A stretch of DNA of 64,000 bases from Endomychus coccineus (Eukaryota > Arthropoda > Insecta > Coleoptera > Endomychidae). Both the position numbers and the translations under genes were made by a program. Location of the stretch: contig OY294067.1 in NCBI GenBank assembly GCA_958510875.1, forward strand, positions 248,821,736-248,885,735, in the 5' to 3' direction. This document shows positions 45,592 to 55,849 of this stretch, in pieces (the first letter of the stretch is position 1; the number at the start of each line of letters is the position of its first letter). The notes beneath the pieces are model-generated. The model was not told where the DNA came from and did not search any database. It saw only the letters and a program-made list of their open reading frames with translations.

Positions 45592-46700
45592 TTAATTTCC
45601 TTTTGATTTTCTTGTATCGACTACTCGAAAGGGAAACCTATAATGTTTGAAGAACATCGTGTGAGCCAGCAGTGGATTGTAGGGAGAGGAGATAGGCATT
45701 CGTATTTTCCTTGAAGGTTTGGAGGCTATAGGCATAGGGAAAGACCTCACTAGGTAAAGAGTTTCACAACTTCGCTGTTCGATAAAAAAATGAAGACTGG
45801 TAGGAAGAAGTTCGGCAGGTCTCAAGTTTGACAATGAAGGGGTGACTACTTTGAGTTCGTGTAGTCTGCCTATCTGGAATCTCTGGTGGTGGGATAACAG
45901 CCGAGATTCCTGATGAACACTGTCCATGGATATAATAGAAAATGGAAAACGGAGAGGTCTCCCACATTTCTCCATGTTCTAGGGAGGTCAATAAACTCGT
46001 AAGTGTGACATCATTAATCAAACAAATAGCTCTTTTCTGAAAAGAATCCAAGAGCTTCAGCGTATGTTTTTGAGCCGAACTCCAAACATATGAACAGTGC
46101 TCCAGGACGGGTCGAATATGTGCTTTATATATTACGAGAAGCTGCTGGGAAGTAAAGTAGTACTTGGCACGGCATAGAAAATCAAGTTTTTGTGAAGCAG
46201 TTCTCGCAATGGACCACACATGATCGTCCCATGAGAGGGTACTGTTGGTGATGATTCCGAGCATTGTAATGGAAGACTTCATAGGAATAGTGGTACCTGA
46301 CATCATCATATTAGGGATTGTGGGATCCGCCTTCCTGGAGAAGACGCCATCTTGAGTTTTGGTTGCATCAAACTCTACTAGATTATATGATCCTCATTTC
46401 AAAATCTTCGACAGATCACCATTAATTGCATCAACTTGTCCCTGACTCGCCCGTCTGAGTTCATTAGATGACATAGGGGCTCTAGTTGAGGAAGAGGTAT
46501 GAAGTGTACCATCATCTGCAAAGCAGATCACTTCCACAGATCATTATGATCATATGGAGCCGAAACAAAGTTGGGACCAAGACATATCCCTGTGGAACAC
46601 CAGCCTTGATAGCCATTGTATTGAAGGATACCCCGTCAACCATCACATCTATCAGAGAGAAAACTCGATATTGAGGGCAACTGTGCCAACTGTGGTAATT
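45592..46700 (-). mobile_element. Jockey-like non-LTR retrotransposon fragment
   Basis: Minus-strand frame 45764-46309 reads MLGIITNSTLSWDDHVWSIA, SQKLDFLCRAKYYFTSQQLL, IYKAHIRPVLEHCSYVWSSA and LLDSFQKRAICLINDVTLTS, the C-terminal third of a Jockey-type RT after the catalytic core. 46309-46700 holds shifted remnants including GVPQG-like sequence and a degenerate catalytic region. 45592-45760 holds the basic C-terminal tail in another frame. Same family as 34660-36210 and 50230-50970. Confidence 0.8.
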
Positions 46701-46701
46701 T

Positions 46702-48640
46702 TTGTCTAAAAATTCATACCGGTTATTACAGTTTTGTCCGTAGCTAATCCCTTTTGCCCTAAATTATGTTATACAATCTCGTCCAGTCACTAAGATTACA
46801 AATACTTATACACTTTTGTCGGAGGTTCATACATGTGAATAAATGATGGATTTGACCATAAAAAAGCCCAAGCTATGTAGGGAAAATGAGAGAACATTCA
46901 TATTATCTCCAAGCGGAAATTGTTAGTTAGTAGGTTATTTGTAAATTCATCTTTGGATGAAATAACATTAACGTATATTATCTCCAAGCGGCAATTATAG
47001 ATTAGTAGGTACCTATGTTATTTGTAAGTTCACTTTTGGATCGAAAGTAAATGTTAGAACAGGTAAGACGGCCGAATGTGTATATTTTCGAAAATCAGAA
47101 TCGGACGAAACTGTATTTATTCAGGTAATGAATTCTCGGGATTTCTGCATTAAGTAATGCACTTGTTTTCATATTATTGCTACAAAAAACTACCTGGAGG
47201 AGTAATTTATTTTATATTTCATCATAACGTTATTATTTTGTATAGATACAGTGAAGCTATCTGATATTGTATATGTGGGTACCTATAACTAGGCTACTTC
47301 TTGTTAATAATTTTGATGTGGTAATTCCACATCTGCGGGTCTGGATCACTACTGAAACAAATATTGAAGCAAACACTTTTCTAAATCAATTACGCATCAA
47401 TTTGAACTTATAGACTTATGTAATATCTAAAACTGATTGATGTCTTCCTATTGACTGTTCTCTTGTAAGCATTATATTCTGAAGTAAATTAACCGACATT
47501 TTTCATTTTTAATTTAACTGGAAAAGCTCGGGTAATTATCTATTTCATGGGTTAAATATCTATTACACTAGAAATGTATCTTATCTTGTTGTTCATTACT
47601 AGATTAGTTAAATTACTATGGAACTGCACCTCTTCATGGATAGATGTGGAACGATTATTAATGTGCAATATGGCATGTTTTCTAGAAACTAAATTGGAAG
47701 ATTCATAATATAATTCAGCCCCAGTGGGATTATTACGCTTCAGTAATAAATAGCAAACTGGGAGTGATATAATATACAAATGAGAGACATTTTCACACGC
47801 TACACTAGGATAATATATACATAAAGCGACCGACCTATCATTAGCATATATATTGAAATCATAAAAACATGAATCAAACGTTACGAATATATCATATTTA
47901 TAATAATAACAATCAAAATAATTTTGAATGAATTCACATGTAGTATGCGCTGAAACTGATATTATTAACATGGAAAATTAACAATATCTGAGTTATAATT
48001 CGTCCTCTATAATATATACATTTGTCGAAGGCGATTTGATATCACTACGTTTCATGGAGTTGATTCATTTATCATCAATCTACGTTTCAATGAATAAGTT
48101 ATATTTGGGTAGTTCATTAATCTCCTTGACATATTGTAATTAACTTTTCCGACTACTTCTACTTATGATTAGACAACGAATGTTTAAAATGTAAAGTTCA
48201 TCTGGCTTTGGTTTTGTTCAAGATGCAAAAGAAATTAGGTAACTGAATAGAATATCAATAAGTAAGAAATGACCACCCTTATCCACTTAAAATACTGAGT
48301 AAACCAAATTAGGAATCATAATGTGCCTGTTTATCAATGCGAATAATGGATTACCGTCAGCTGGAACTTTATCGAGTATATTTAGGGTTAAGTTAGTTTG
48401 ATTATAATGTTTATATTTGAAAATAAATGTATTTGAGTTGAATACTTTCCATTTCTTCTTCTTCTTCCTAATTTTTAACATGTAGTATAGTGAATGAAGC
48501 TCTAATTCAATATCATTGAATCAGTGCTATATTATTGTGATGGATAAAAACAGTGTTAATTGTGATATTTTTATTGCTCATACATATACATTATAATTGC
48601 TTAGGATGTTTTCCGCCGTAAAAATGTTTGACAAACATTT
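46702..48640. other. Intron DNA with small repeats
   Basis: Besides the direct duplication at 46.9 kb, 47640-47830 resembles 53715-53885 (an interspersed repeat of unknown kind), and 48255-48400 carries short PLE family 2 pieces. The 139-codon minus frame at 47552-47971 lies over the interspersed repeat and is not a recognised gene. Confidence 0.4.
46880..47045 (+). repeat. Direct duplication of about 75 bp
   Basis: ATTATCTCCAAGCGG followed by AATT.TTAGTTAGTAGGTTAT-like sequence occurs at about 46905-46975 and again at about 46978-47045. A shorter match (ATTCTCCAAGCGGCAA) is at 62621-62636, so this is an interspersed repeat. Confidence 0.6.
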
Positions 48641-48779
48641 TATGAACCCATGGAAAGCACGCCACATAGGGGTGATTCGTTTCTCTACCACATTGTTTAC
48701 ACGTATATTCAACTGGTAGAGCATGTTTCCTCACGAACGTGCATCAATAGATTGAATACTCATTCTTACTAGATATCAA

Positions 48780-49250
48780 TTAATAGACATCGAACACGTG
48801 ACAAACAACATTACCTCTCTTTACAAATAACCTGTACAGTCCACACACGTCATATAATCCATGATAGCTCAACGATTGACAGGACACGTGATATAAATGA
48901 CTGTTATCAACCATTGACGGTTGATAGTTCACGTCACAGACGGCTCAAACACCTCACAGACAACTTCGAACACGTCGCAGACGCCATAAAAGTTCCACCT
49001 CTTTACAAACAACTTGTTCCATTCACGTGACAGACGCCAACGATTGACAGGTATTAGCTAACGTGACAGACACCAAATATTGACAGGTGACGGTTCACCT
49101 GACCTACGCCAACAATTGGCAAGTTATAGTTCACGTTACAGGCGCCATGACACCTCTTCGTATGTGACAATCATCATAACAGCAACCTACACACTCCGAA
49201 CACGTCACACCTCCTCACAAACAACTTGCATATATTCATGGACCGCTTAT
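48780..49250 (+). repeat. Degenerate minisatellite rich in CACGTGACAG
   Basis: A GC-richer block in which variants of TTCACGTGACAGACGCCAA, CGATTGACAGGT and ACAAACAACTTG recur roughly every 45-55 bases. At least six CACGTGAC/CACGTCAC-type words are present. No open frame. Confidence 0.6.
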
Positions 49251-49257
49251 CTCTTAT

Positions 49258-49840
49258 ATCTCTTATCAGTTGTCCAGAACTGGTCCAGTACATATATACG
49301 TTTTAGATATTTCAAGATAATTAGTTTCCTTAGTTAAAATATTAACATTTTCGTAACCGCCCTTGCTGAACACTGTTTTGATTATAATCATCAATTCGGA
49401 TACAAAAATGTTAATATTTTAACTTAGGAAACCAATTATTATAAAAGATCTTTTCTGGAGATGATTCACATAGAATGTGACTCCAAGTCTGTGAATCATA
49501 GAGCAGACTTTCAATCATCAGGTCAGATTTATACTAATTTAATTCTTAATTAAAACACTTCTAATAAGGTCTAATAACCTTTTTCTATTACCTCATGAAT
49601 ATTTAACATCTGGTTCGAAAGTGGATACTTGAGCTTTATATTTTTTGGTTTCAGTCGTATATAAATATTGCTTGACATGACTTCATATTTCATAAGAAAA
49701 TTGCTAAACAGTGGATCTTTGATATACTTAAACATTAATGTGTTATACAGTTTCGATTACTCGTGTTTCTGTTCGATTCGGCGACGTGGGCATGTTTAAT
49801 TGAAATCTCTTATCAGTGGTCCAGAGCTGGACCAGTACAT
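49258..49840 (+). mobile_element. PLE family 1 fragment flanked by 36-bp direct repeats
   Basis: The direct repeats 49258-49293 and 49805-49840 differ at 3 of 36 positions and contain GTCCAGARCTGGWCC. Between them: a short inverted piece (49305-49356), then the family 1 C-terminal coding region in plus orientation (ALAEHCFDYNHQFGY, ILEMIHIECDSKSVNHRADF, about 49357-49545), then its 3' region to 49800. The repeats look like an unusually long target-site duplication. Confidence 0.7.
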
Positions 49841-49849
49841 CTACTTGAA

Positions 49850-50125
49850 TTCATTGAATAGCTTTTTGGCTCACACATTTCCATCCCTTATAAATTACCT
49901 AGTTGTTCGCTCATAGAGAGCGATAAACCTTCTTGAGAAATTGGTGTGGCGTGTATTTGAAATACGTTTTGCTAATACTGTCATTTCACCATTATTCATC
50001 TTTATATGAGCAAAATGTTCTTCATACCTACGTACTCGGTAACTGAAAAGTCTTTAGTACTTCAACAATATTTTAATCGTTAATTCCTTACCTATCAGTG
50101 TTATAGGGTGCCGCTCTTTCATAGT
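49850..50125 (-). mobile_element. PLE family 2 fragment with partial terminal repeat
   Basis: 49850-50030 is the family 2 body. At 50040-50120 it joins part of a plus-oriented terminal repeat (GGTAACTGAAAAGTC.TTAGTACTTCAA). The first half of the hammerhead-like motif is deleted. Confidence 0.6.
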
Positions 50126-50229
50126 TCAATGAATGAAACGTAATCGTTACAAATGAGCATGAAATCCAAAATTAGTATAGATATCAAAATCTGGGATTTT
50201 TAACAAATTGGCAACCTTCGAAATTCATC

Positions 50230-50970
50230 TAGTCCATCTACCTGAAGTCTCGTGGTGGAATAACATACAAGATTTCTGATTAACACCGACCATGAAATAA
50301 TCAATAGAAACGGGAGAGGTTCAAAAGACTGATATAATCTGTGCTTTGTACATTATGAGAGGATGCAGTTGGTGGTGATATAGAGCATGGAGCCGATCAT
50401 AGGAATAGTTCAATCTGATATCTTGTATTAGGGATTATGGGATCTGCTTTCCCGGGGAAAGCATTAAACTCAACTAGATTATCAGATCCACATTTACAAA
50501 TCGTTTACCAGATCTTCATTAATTGCATCGACTTGTCTCTGTCTCACTCATCTGGTCTCATTGAATGTTAGGGGAGTTCTAGATGGAAAAGTGAAAAGCT
50601 GTGGAATGGACAAGACGTCACCTTCATCAGATCGTTGATATGGAGCAGAAACGAAGTTGGTACCAAGACAGATCCCGGTGAAACACCATAGTCAATATAT
50701 CCTAGGATACCCAGTAAACCACCACATTGAGTGACAGACTAGGTCAAATGCTTTGGAGAAATTGAATGCTACAGCTAGAGATTCCCTATATTTTTCAACT
50801 GATGTCTACCATATATGTGTTGCATAGGCAAGCAAATCTCCTGTTCATCTCTGCTGACGAGAGTCATATTGCCGGTAATTCGCGGTTTTGGAACTCTCTA
50901 GGTATTGAATAAGCTCGATGTTGATTGGTTTCTTCATTACTTTGGAGAGCACAGATAGTAGTGTAAGACC
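50230..50970 (-). mobile_element. Jockey-like retrotransposon fragment, strongly decayed
   Basis: Colinear on the minus strand with 45592-46700. It also includes a more upstream RT region with FSKAFDLVCHSM-like sequence (motif A, about 50730-50770) and VDAINEDL (about 50520). No frame is open for more than about 40 codons. Confidence 0.65.
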
Positions 50971-52225
50971 TGGAATGAATAAAATATTGTAATAAGGGTT
51001 TAGTACAGGTTATTTCCAATATTTAATAACAAAACCATTCTTAGTAAATTGAAATTTCATGTGAAATTAAAATATCTAAAAGTAAAGAACACCTGTGCCA
51101 GATGTTTTCAATAATAAATGTAGCTAAGAAATTTCTAAAATAAATATAAGACAATTCACACTCGCTTCAAGCAGGGTGAAATGATACCATAGCTGATAGG
51201 GTCAAGAGGTTGCAATAAGTCCACAATAGTTTGGTAATAAATGATATAATAAACCTGTCAAACCAATAACCGATATAGGACGAGAAACTAATGGTTAGAT
51301 ACATGATAAATCTTAGTAAAGGACATATAGATTTAGATATCCCGACCGAAAACATTCTGAAAGTAGAGATCTTAAGAGAGGAATCTTATTGCTTATTGGT
51401 CAAAAAATTCAGGGATCCTTTTCTGAATTGTAGATTGGTTCTTGAGAAAAAGGCATTACAAATACTAGATATAATGCCTGAAACCTTCAGTTATATTTTC
51501 TAGCTTGAATTAGTCTCTTGAGAAATCACGTGACACTTAATTTCAATTAATTCAACTTGATAGTTTCTTCACAGTGTTTTTGGGAAGAAGGGTGGATTTC
51601 GGTAAATCAGAATTGTTTTAGATTTCTTTGATCAAAGTTGTTGTCCTCAGTATTTATTCAAGATAAGTTCAATAATACTTTCAAATCATTTCATTTATTT
51701 TCGATCCCCTAGGTTCATCCTTGTTGGGTATCAATTTATTAATCTTAGTTTTATTTCTCTTTTAGTTGATTTAGATTATCTAGGTTTGTTTTTATTTGAG
51801 CATAGATTTTGATCTTAGTTTTTTATTCTTATTAGTAATAAAGTTAATCATAATATTATTTTACTATCTTTAACTATCATACGTTCTTTCATTATTATCA
51901 TTATCATTTAATTGTTATTTTTATTATTAAATTTCATTGTTGTTGTTGAGTACGAATTTATATGATTAATATTAGCGTTTTACCCTTCCACTTACCTTCA
52001 AGTGTGTTAAAATCTTAAGTGTCTTGTGAAAGAAAAGGGTAAGAAGTGTCAATGATATTTTTCACGTTTGTTCTGGCTAATGAATGATTGGAATCAAACT
52101 CCAACGTGTCATGGTTCTCTAAATTAAATGGCCACACTGTTAATAAATAAATAGATTGAGGATTGGGAATAATATATATTCCTTAAGTAAAGTTTTATAG
52201 AGACTAATCGAGAGAGTACCATGTT
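50971..52225. other. Intron DNA; one unexplained 70-codon frame
   Basis: 51291-51503 (+) encodes MVRYMINLSKGHIDLDIPTE and continues with a mixed, protein-like composition, but shows no family motif or splice signals. The remainder is AT-rich. Confidence 0.3.
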
Positions 52226-53290
52226 ACAATATCAAAGAACCACTGCTTAGCAATCTTCTTATAAAATACGGAGTCATGTCAAGCAATGTTTGTTTACAAC
52301 TGAAACCAAAAAATATAACGCTCAGGTATTCACTTACGAACCAGATGTTAAAGATTTATGAGAAAATAGAAAAAGGTTGTCAGACCTTGTTGGAAATTTT
52401 GCTATTTGAACCTAACCTAACCTAAAATATGCTTTTAACATTACAAAGGCGCATGTAGGAATTTGCAAAGGCTTTTATTAATTAAATTAGTTTAATTTTT
52501 ACTTAATAATTGAATGTCGTCTGCTCTATGATTTACAGACTTGGAGTCACGTTCTATGTGAATCATCTCCAGAATAGATATTTTATAATAATTAGTTTCC
52601 TTAGTTGTAATATTGACATTCTCGTAACCGCCCTTGCTAAATACTGTTTTGATTATAACCATCAATTCGATTACAAAGAAGTTACTATTTTAACTAAAGA
52701 AACCAATTATTATAAAAGATCTATTCTGGAGATGATTCACAAGAAACGTGGCTCCAAGTCTGTAAATCATAGAGCAGACATTCAATCATTAAGTCAGATT
52801 TATACTAATTTAATTAATTAAAACTCTTCCCACATACGTCTTCACAATGTTAAGAGTATATTTCAGGTAAAATGCTCAAATAGCAATATTTCTAATAAGG
52901 TCTGACCTTTTTCTGTTACCTCATAAATCTTTAACATCTGGTTCGAAAGTGGATACTTTACTACGTTATATTTTTTGCTTTGTCATATTCAAACATTACT
53001 TGAAATGTCTTCGTATTTTGTAAGAAAATTGCTGAACAGTGGATCTTTGATACATGCACTCATACAATTTCGAATACTCATGTTTCTGTTCGTTTCGGCG
53101 ACGTCAGCATTTTCTACTGAAATTGGTGCAATAAGGACGCTTTGTGCTTGATACAATTAGTCTTAAGAAATCCCGTTTTAGAAATTGATACATCTTCTGA
53201 TGATGGTCGTGAAACCGAAACGTACGCAAACACGAAAATGATAAACATATGTGTTAGTGTGACCTATTTCATGAGAATGTATATATAATT
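52226..53290. mobile_element. PLE family 1 copy folded into a large palindrome
   Basis: The left arm (52226-52625) is the reverse complement of the right arm (about 52690-53053), with a loop of about 65 bases beginning CGCCCTTGCTAA. The right arm continues to a plus-oriented hammerhead-like motif (53192-53232) and the family 1 terminal sequence. The right arm encodes ALAKYCFDYNHQFDYKEVTI and RSILEMIHKKRGSKSVNHRA, the end of the GIY-YIG protein. The left arm is the same segment reversed. Confidence 0.8.
53192..53232 (+). ncRNA. Hammerhead ribozyme-like motif, family 1
   Basis: ATCTT, CTGATGA (53197-53203), T, GGTCGTGAAACC stem II (one mismatch), GAAA (53217-53220), CGTACGC, AAACAC. Core boxes are intact; stems I and III are weakened. 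Confidence 0.5.
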
Positions 53291-54260
53291 ATATTTTTTT
53301 GTGAAACCAACAGAAATGTCAACAAACCCAAGAATTTATATATAATTCATACCTTGGTCAATAATCATTATCAAATAAAATATAATTGGCAGAGATAACC
53401 CGTTTTAATTGTTTTTCTGCTAATGCTAGCATAGCCAGTTGAATGCCCACAAAATATTCAAAATCTCTAGTGGAAAATGGTGTTGTGATTTTACAATGAG
53501 TACAGGATCATTTTCTTCATGACACTAATCTGTGGAATAATAGAGAACATTAATACCATTAATTCCTAATTAACTAGAAATCCCTAGTACTCAACATGAT
53601 TCGAAGATTAAATCGTAAATTAGTAATCTTCTCTACCCCTTTGTGCGAATTGCGCTAGAAAAGGATTCATCGTTATGATAATGAAAAGTATGTTAAATTA
53701 ACTGACCGCGCCCTCCTATGTATAGCTATAGAATGATTATTAATGTGCAAAATGTCGTGTTTTTAACGAACTAAATACTTGATTCATGGAAGCATGAAAA
53801 TCCTTCCCTATAGGGATTATTACGCTTTCCTAATGAATAGTGGAGTAGTGGATGTGATAGATATACCCCTCATAAATTTGAATTCTGGAGAACCTCTTCA
53901 GCTGAATGTTCCAGATTTATAGTTCAAATATGATAACAAAGACCTAAAATAAGATCGTTTCTGAGCTCAATTAAAGATTTATGCTACATAGCACTTACGC
54001 ATTTGGAAATAAGTATTATATGCTATCTTTTTGATGGCTTGAGGGAAGGGAACTAATGTACAAGTATTCGAAAATTGATAATTTTGGATACTCCGATTGT
54101 CACGTTATTTGCGACAATAATATTGATTCAAAGGTATATATTTGAGAAAAATCGATGGTGAAAGTCATTATTTTATGGTATAACTTATCATTATGATTAG
54201 ATGAAAAAATAATTACTTTGTTTTTATACCACTTTTAATAATAACATGAAAACGTCACTA
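53291..54260. other. Intron DNA with an interspersed repeat
   Basis: 53715-53885 resembles 47640-47830. No gene was recognised. Confidence 0.35.
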
Positions 54261-54445
54261 TACGAGGACAAGGTGAAAAGTCCCTGGAAAATAAAACAGA
54301 TGGCGCCACATTCGAAAATCCCATATGACATTTGTGATGTAACATCTCTAACTAGAACGCTTAAGATCTTCAGACTGATATGTGATTTTCTGTTTTGACA
54401 CCCATCGAAAGTAAGTAGCCTTGAAGAAAAAGTGAAGTTCGCGTC

Positions 54446-54745
54446 TTGATTATACTTTATTTCTTGCGTGGAGAAAACATTACTCAACCCAAAGCATCGG
54501 TTGTTGAACATTATTGGGACTCTTCATCATCGATCGGAACGATTCACAAATGGTCTACCGATTTTCGTTGTGGTAGTATGACCACAAAAGACGCCGAACG
54601 TTCTGGTCATCCAATTGAGGTTACAATGTCAGAAATCGTTAATAAAATGCATGGTATGATATTATACGATCGGCGAGTTGAAGTTTACGAGATTGCTGAG
54701 GCTATGGGCCATCACAATCGAACGGGTACCGAACATTTTGTATTT
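54446..54745 (+). pseudogene. mariner transposase, N-terminal part
   Basis: Reads YFLRGENITQPKASVVEHYW, then GTIHKWSTDFRCGSMTTKDA and HPIEVTMSEIVNKMHGMIL and EIAEAMG, the paired helix-turn-helix DNA-binding region of mariner transposase. The frame then runs into the inserted PLE. The start in 54421-54446 is disturbed. Confidence 0.88.
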
Positions 54746-54796
54746 TGTATAAAAATTCGGGAAATAGGTCACATTAACGCTTTGTTTTAAATTTTC

Positions 54797-54838
54797 GTCT
54801 TTACGTACGTTTTGGTCTCACGACCATCTTCAGAAGAC
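54797..54838 (-). ncRNA. Hammerhead ribozyme-like motif, family 1 (left, minus)
   Basis: On the minus strand: GTCTT, CTGAAGA, T, GGTC GTGA GACC stem II, AAAA (GAAA expected), CGTACGT, A, AAGAC. Identical to the right copy except for the position-7 change, which is tolerated, and the G12 change, which should inactivate it. Confidence 0.6.
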
Positions 54839-54951
54839 TTACGTAAAAAAGGGTTTATTAAAACTAATTATAGCACAAACGTCTATATCGCAAAAATTTC
54901 AATCAAAAAAGCCCACGCCGTCGATACGAACAGAACCACGAATAATCGAAA

Positions 54952-55380
54952 TTGAAATGTTTGAAAAAGTATGATATAAATGTTGCGCATAAACCTACTA
55001 ACTGTGTTGGGAAATATTTCTCAAATCTAAAACCTGTAATACCTAAAGATAAACAAACCCACATAGTATATAAATTGAATTGTTTAGATTGTGATGGGAC
55101 TTATACTGGAATCTCTAAACAATATTTACAAGAAAGAATGTATGGCCATAAGTATAGCACAAGAAATAATAACTTGGAAAATTCCACCGCCCTTGCTAAG
55201 CACTGCTTTGATTATAACCATCAATTTGATTACAAAAACGTTAATATTTTAACTAAGGAAACCAATTGTTATAAAAGATCTATCCTGGAGATGATTCACA
55301 TAAAACGTGACTCCAAATCTGTAAATCATAGGAATGATATTCAGGGATTTAGTCAGATTTATACTAATTTAATTAATTAA
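54952..55380 (+). CDS. PLE GIY-YIG endonuclease domain, open 142-codon frame
   Basis: Reads KPTNCVGKYFSNLKPVIPKD, then IVYKLNCLDCDGTYTGISKQ (GIY and YIG-type strands, here VY and YTG), YLQERMYGHK with the conserved Arg and His, NSTALAKHCFDYNHQFDYK and RSILEMIHIKRDSKSVNHRN, which carries the catalytic Glu helix. This is the endonuclease that opens the target for PLE reverse transcription. The CCHH-like residues before YTG (C..C and H) fit PLE-type zinc-binding GIY-YIG domains. The frame is intact from the linker onward, but RT is missing and the first ATG is arbitrary, so it is a fragment of a longer polyprotein. Confidence 0.82.
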   Translation: MKCLKKYDINVAHKPTNCVGKYFSNLKPVIPKDKQTHIVYKLNCLDCDGTYTGISKQYLQERMYGHKYSTRNNNLENSTALAKHCFDYNHQFDYKNVNILTKETNCYKRSILEMIHIKRDSKSVNHRNDIQGFSQIYTNLIN

Positions 55381-55763
55381 AACTTGCAAATTCCTACATG
55401 CGTCTTTATAATGTTAAAAGTATATTTCACGAAGAATGCTTAATAGTAACATTCCAGTATAGGTCTGGAAGCTTTTTCAAGTACCTCATAAATCTTACAT
55501 CTGGTTCGAAAGTAGGTATTCATAATAATAACTTCGATCTTCAGTTGTTATTAGACTATACCAACATGCGCTTGTATATTATAAGAATATTACTGAATAG
55601 TGGATTCTTGTTACAAAAATTTTTATACTTTAATGTTGACGATACAATTTCGATTATTCGTGGTTCTGTTCGTTTCGACGGTGTGGACTTTTTCGATTGA
55701 AATTTGTGCGATATAGACGCTTGTGCTATAATTAGTTTTAATAAACCCTTTTTGACGTAATAA

Positions 55764-55805
55764 GTCTTCTGATGATGGTCGTGAGACCGAAACGTACGTA
55801 AAGAC
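55764..55805 (+). ncRNA. Type I hammerhead ribozyme-like motif, family 1 (best copy)
   Basis: GTCTT (55764-55768) pairs perfectly with AAGAC (55801-55805) as stem I. CTGATGA is at 55769-55775; one extra T; GGTC GTGA GACC forms stem II (55777-55788); GAAA is at 55789-55792; its last A plus CGTACGT gives the palindrome ACGTACGT as stem III; A55800 is the NUH base, with predicted cleavage just after it. Every invariant hammerhead nucleotide is present. The short palindromic stem III fits forms thought to work best as dimers. Confidence 0.7.
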
Positions 55806-55849
55806 GAAAATTTAAAACAAAGTGATAGGTGCCGCATTTGCTCTGTTGG

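Larger units (their letters stand above)
54746..55823 (+). mobile_element. PLE family 1 unit inserted in mariner
   Basis: The left repeat (about 54756-54842) and right repeat (about 55750-55823) are reverse complements, with hammerhead-like motifs at 54797-54838 (-) and 55764-55805 (+). Between them lies an open GIY-YIG frame (54952-55380). Size is about 1.08 kb. The RT is absent, so this is a truncated unit of the kind also seen at 33.1-34.3 kb. It must be younger than the mariner copy it interrupts. Confidence 0.88.

Noticed and set aside
47552..47971. 139-codon minus frame
   Set aside because: It overlaps an interspersed repeat shared with 53.7 kb and has no recognisable motif.
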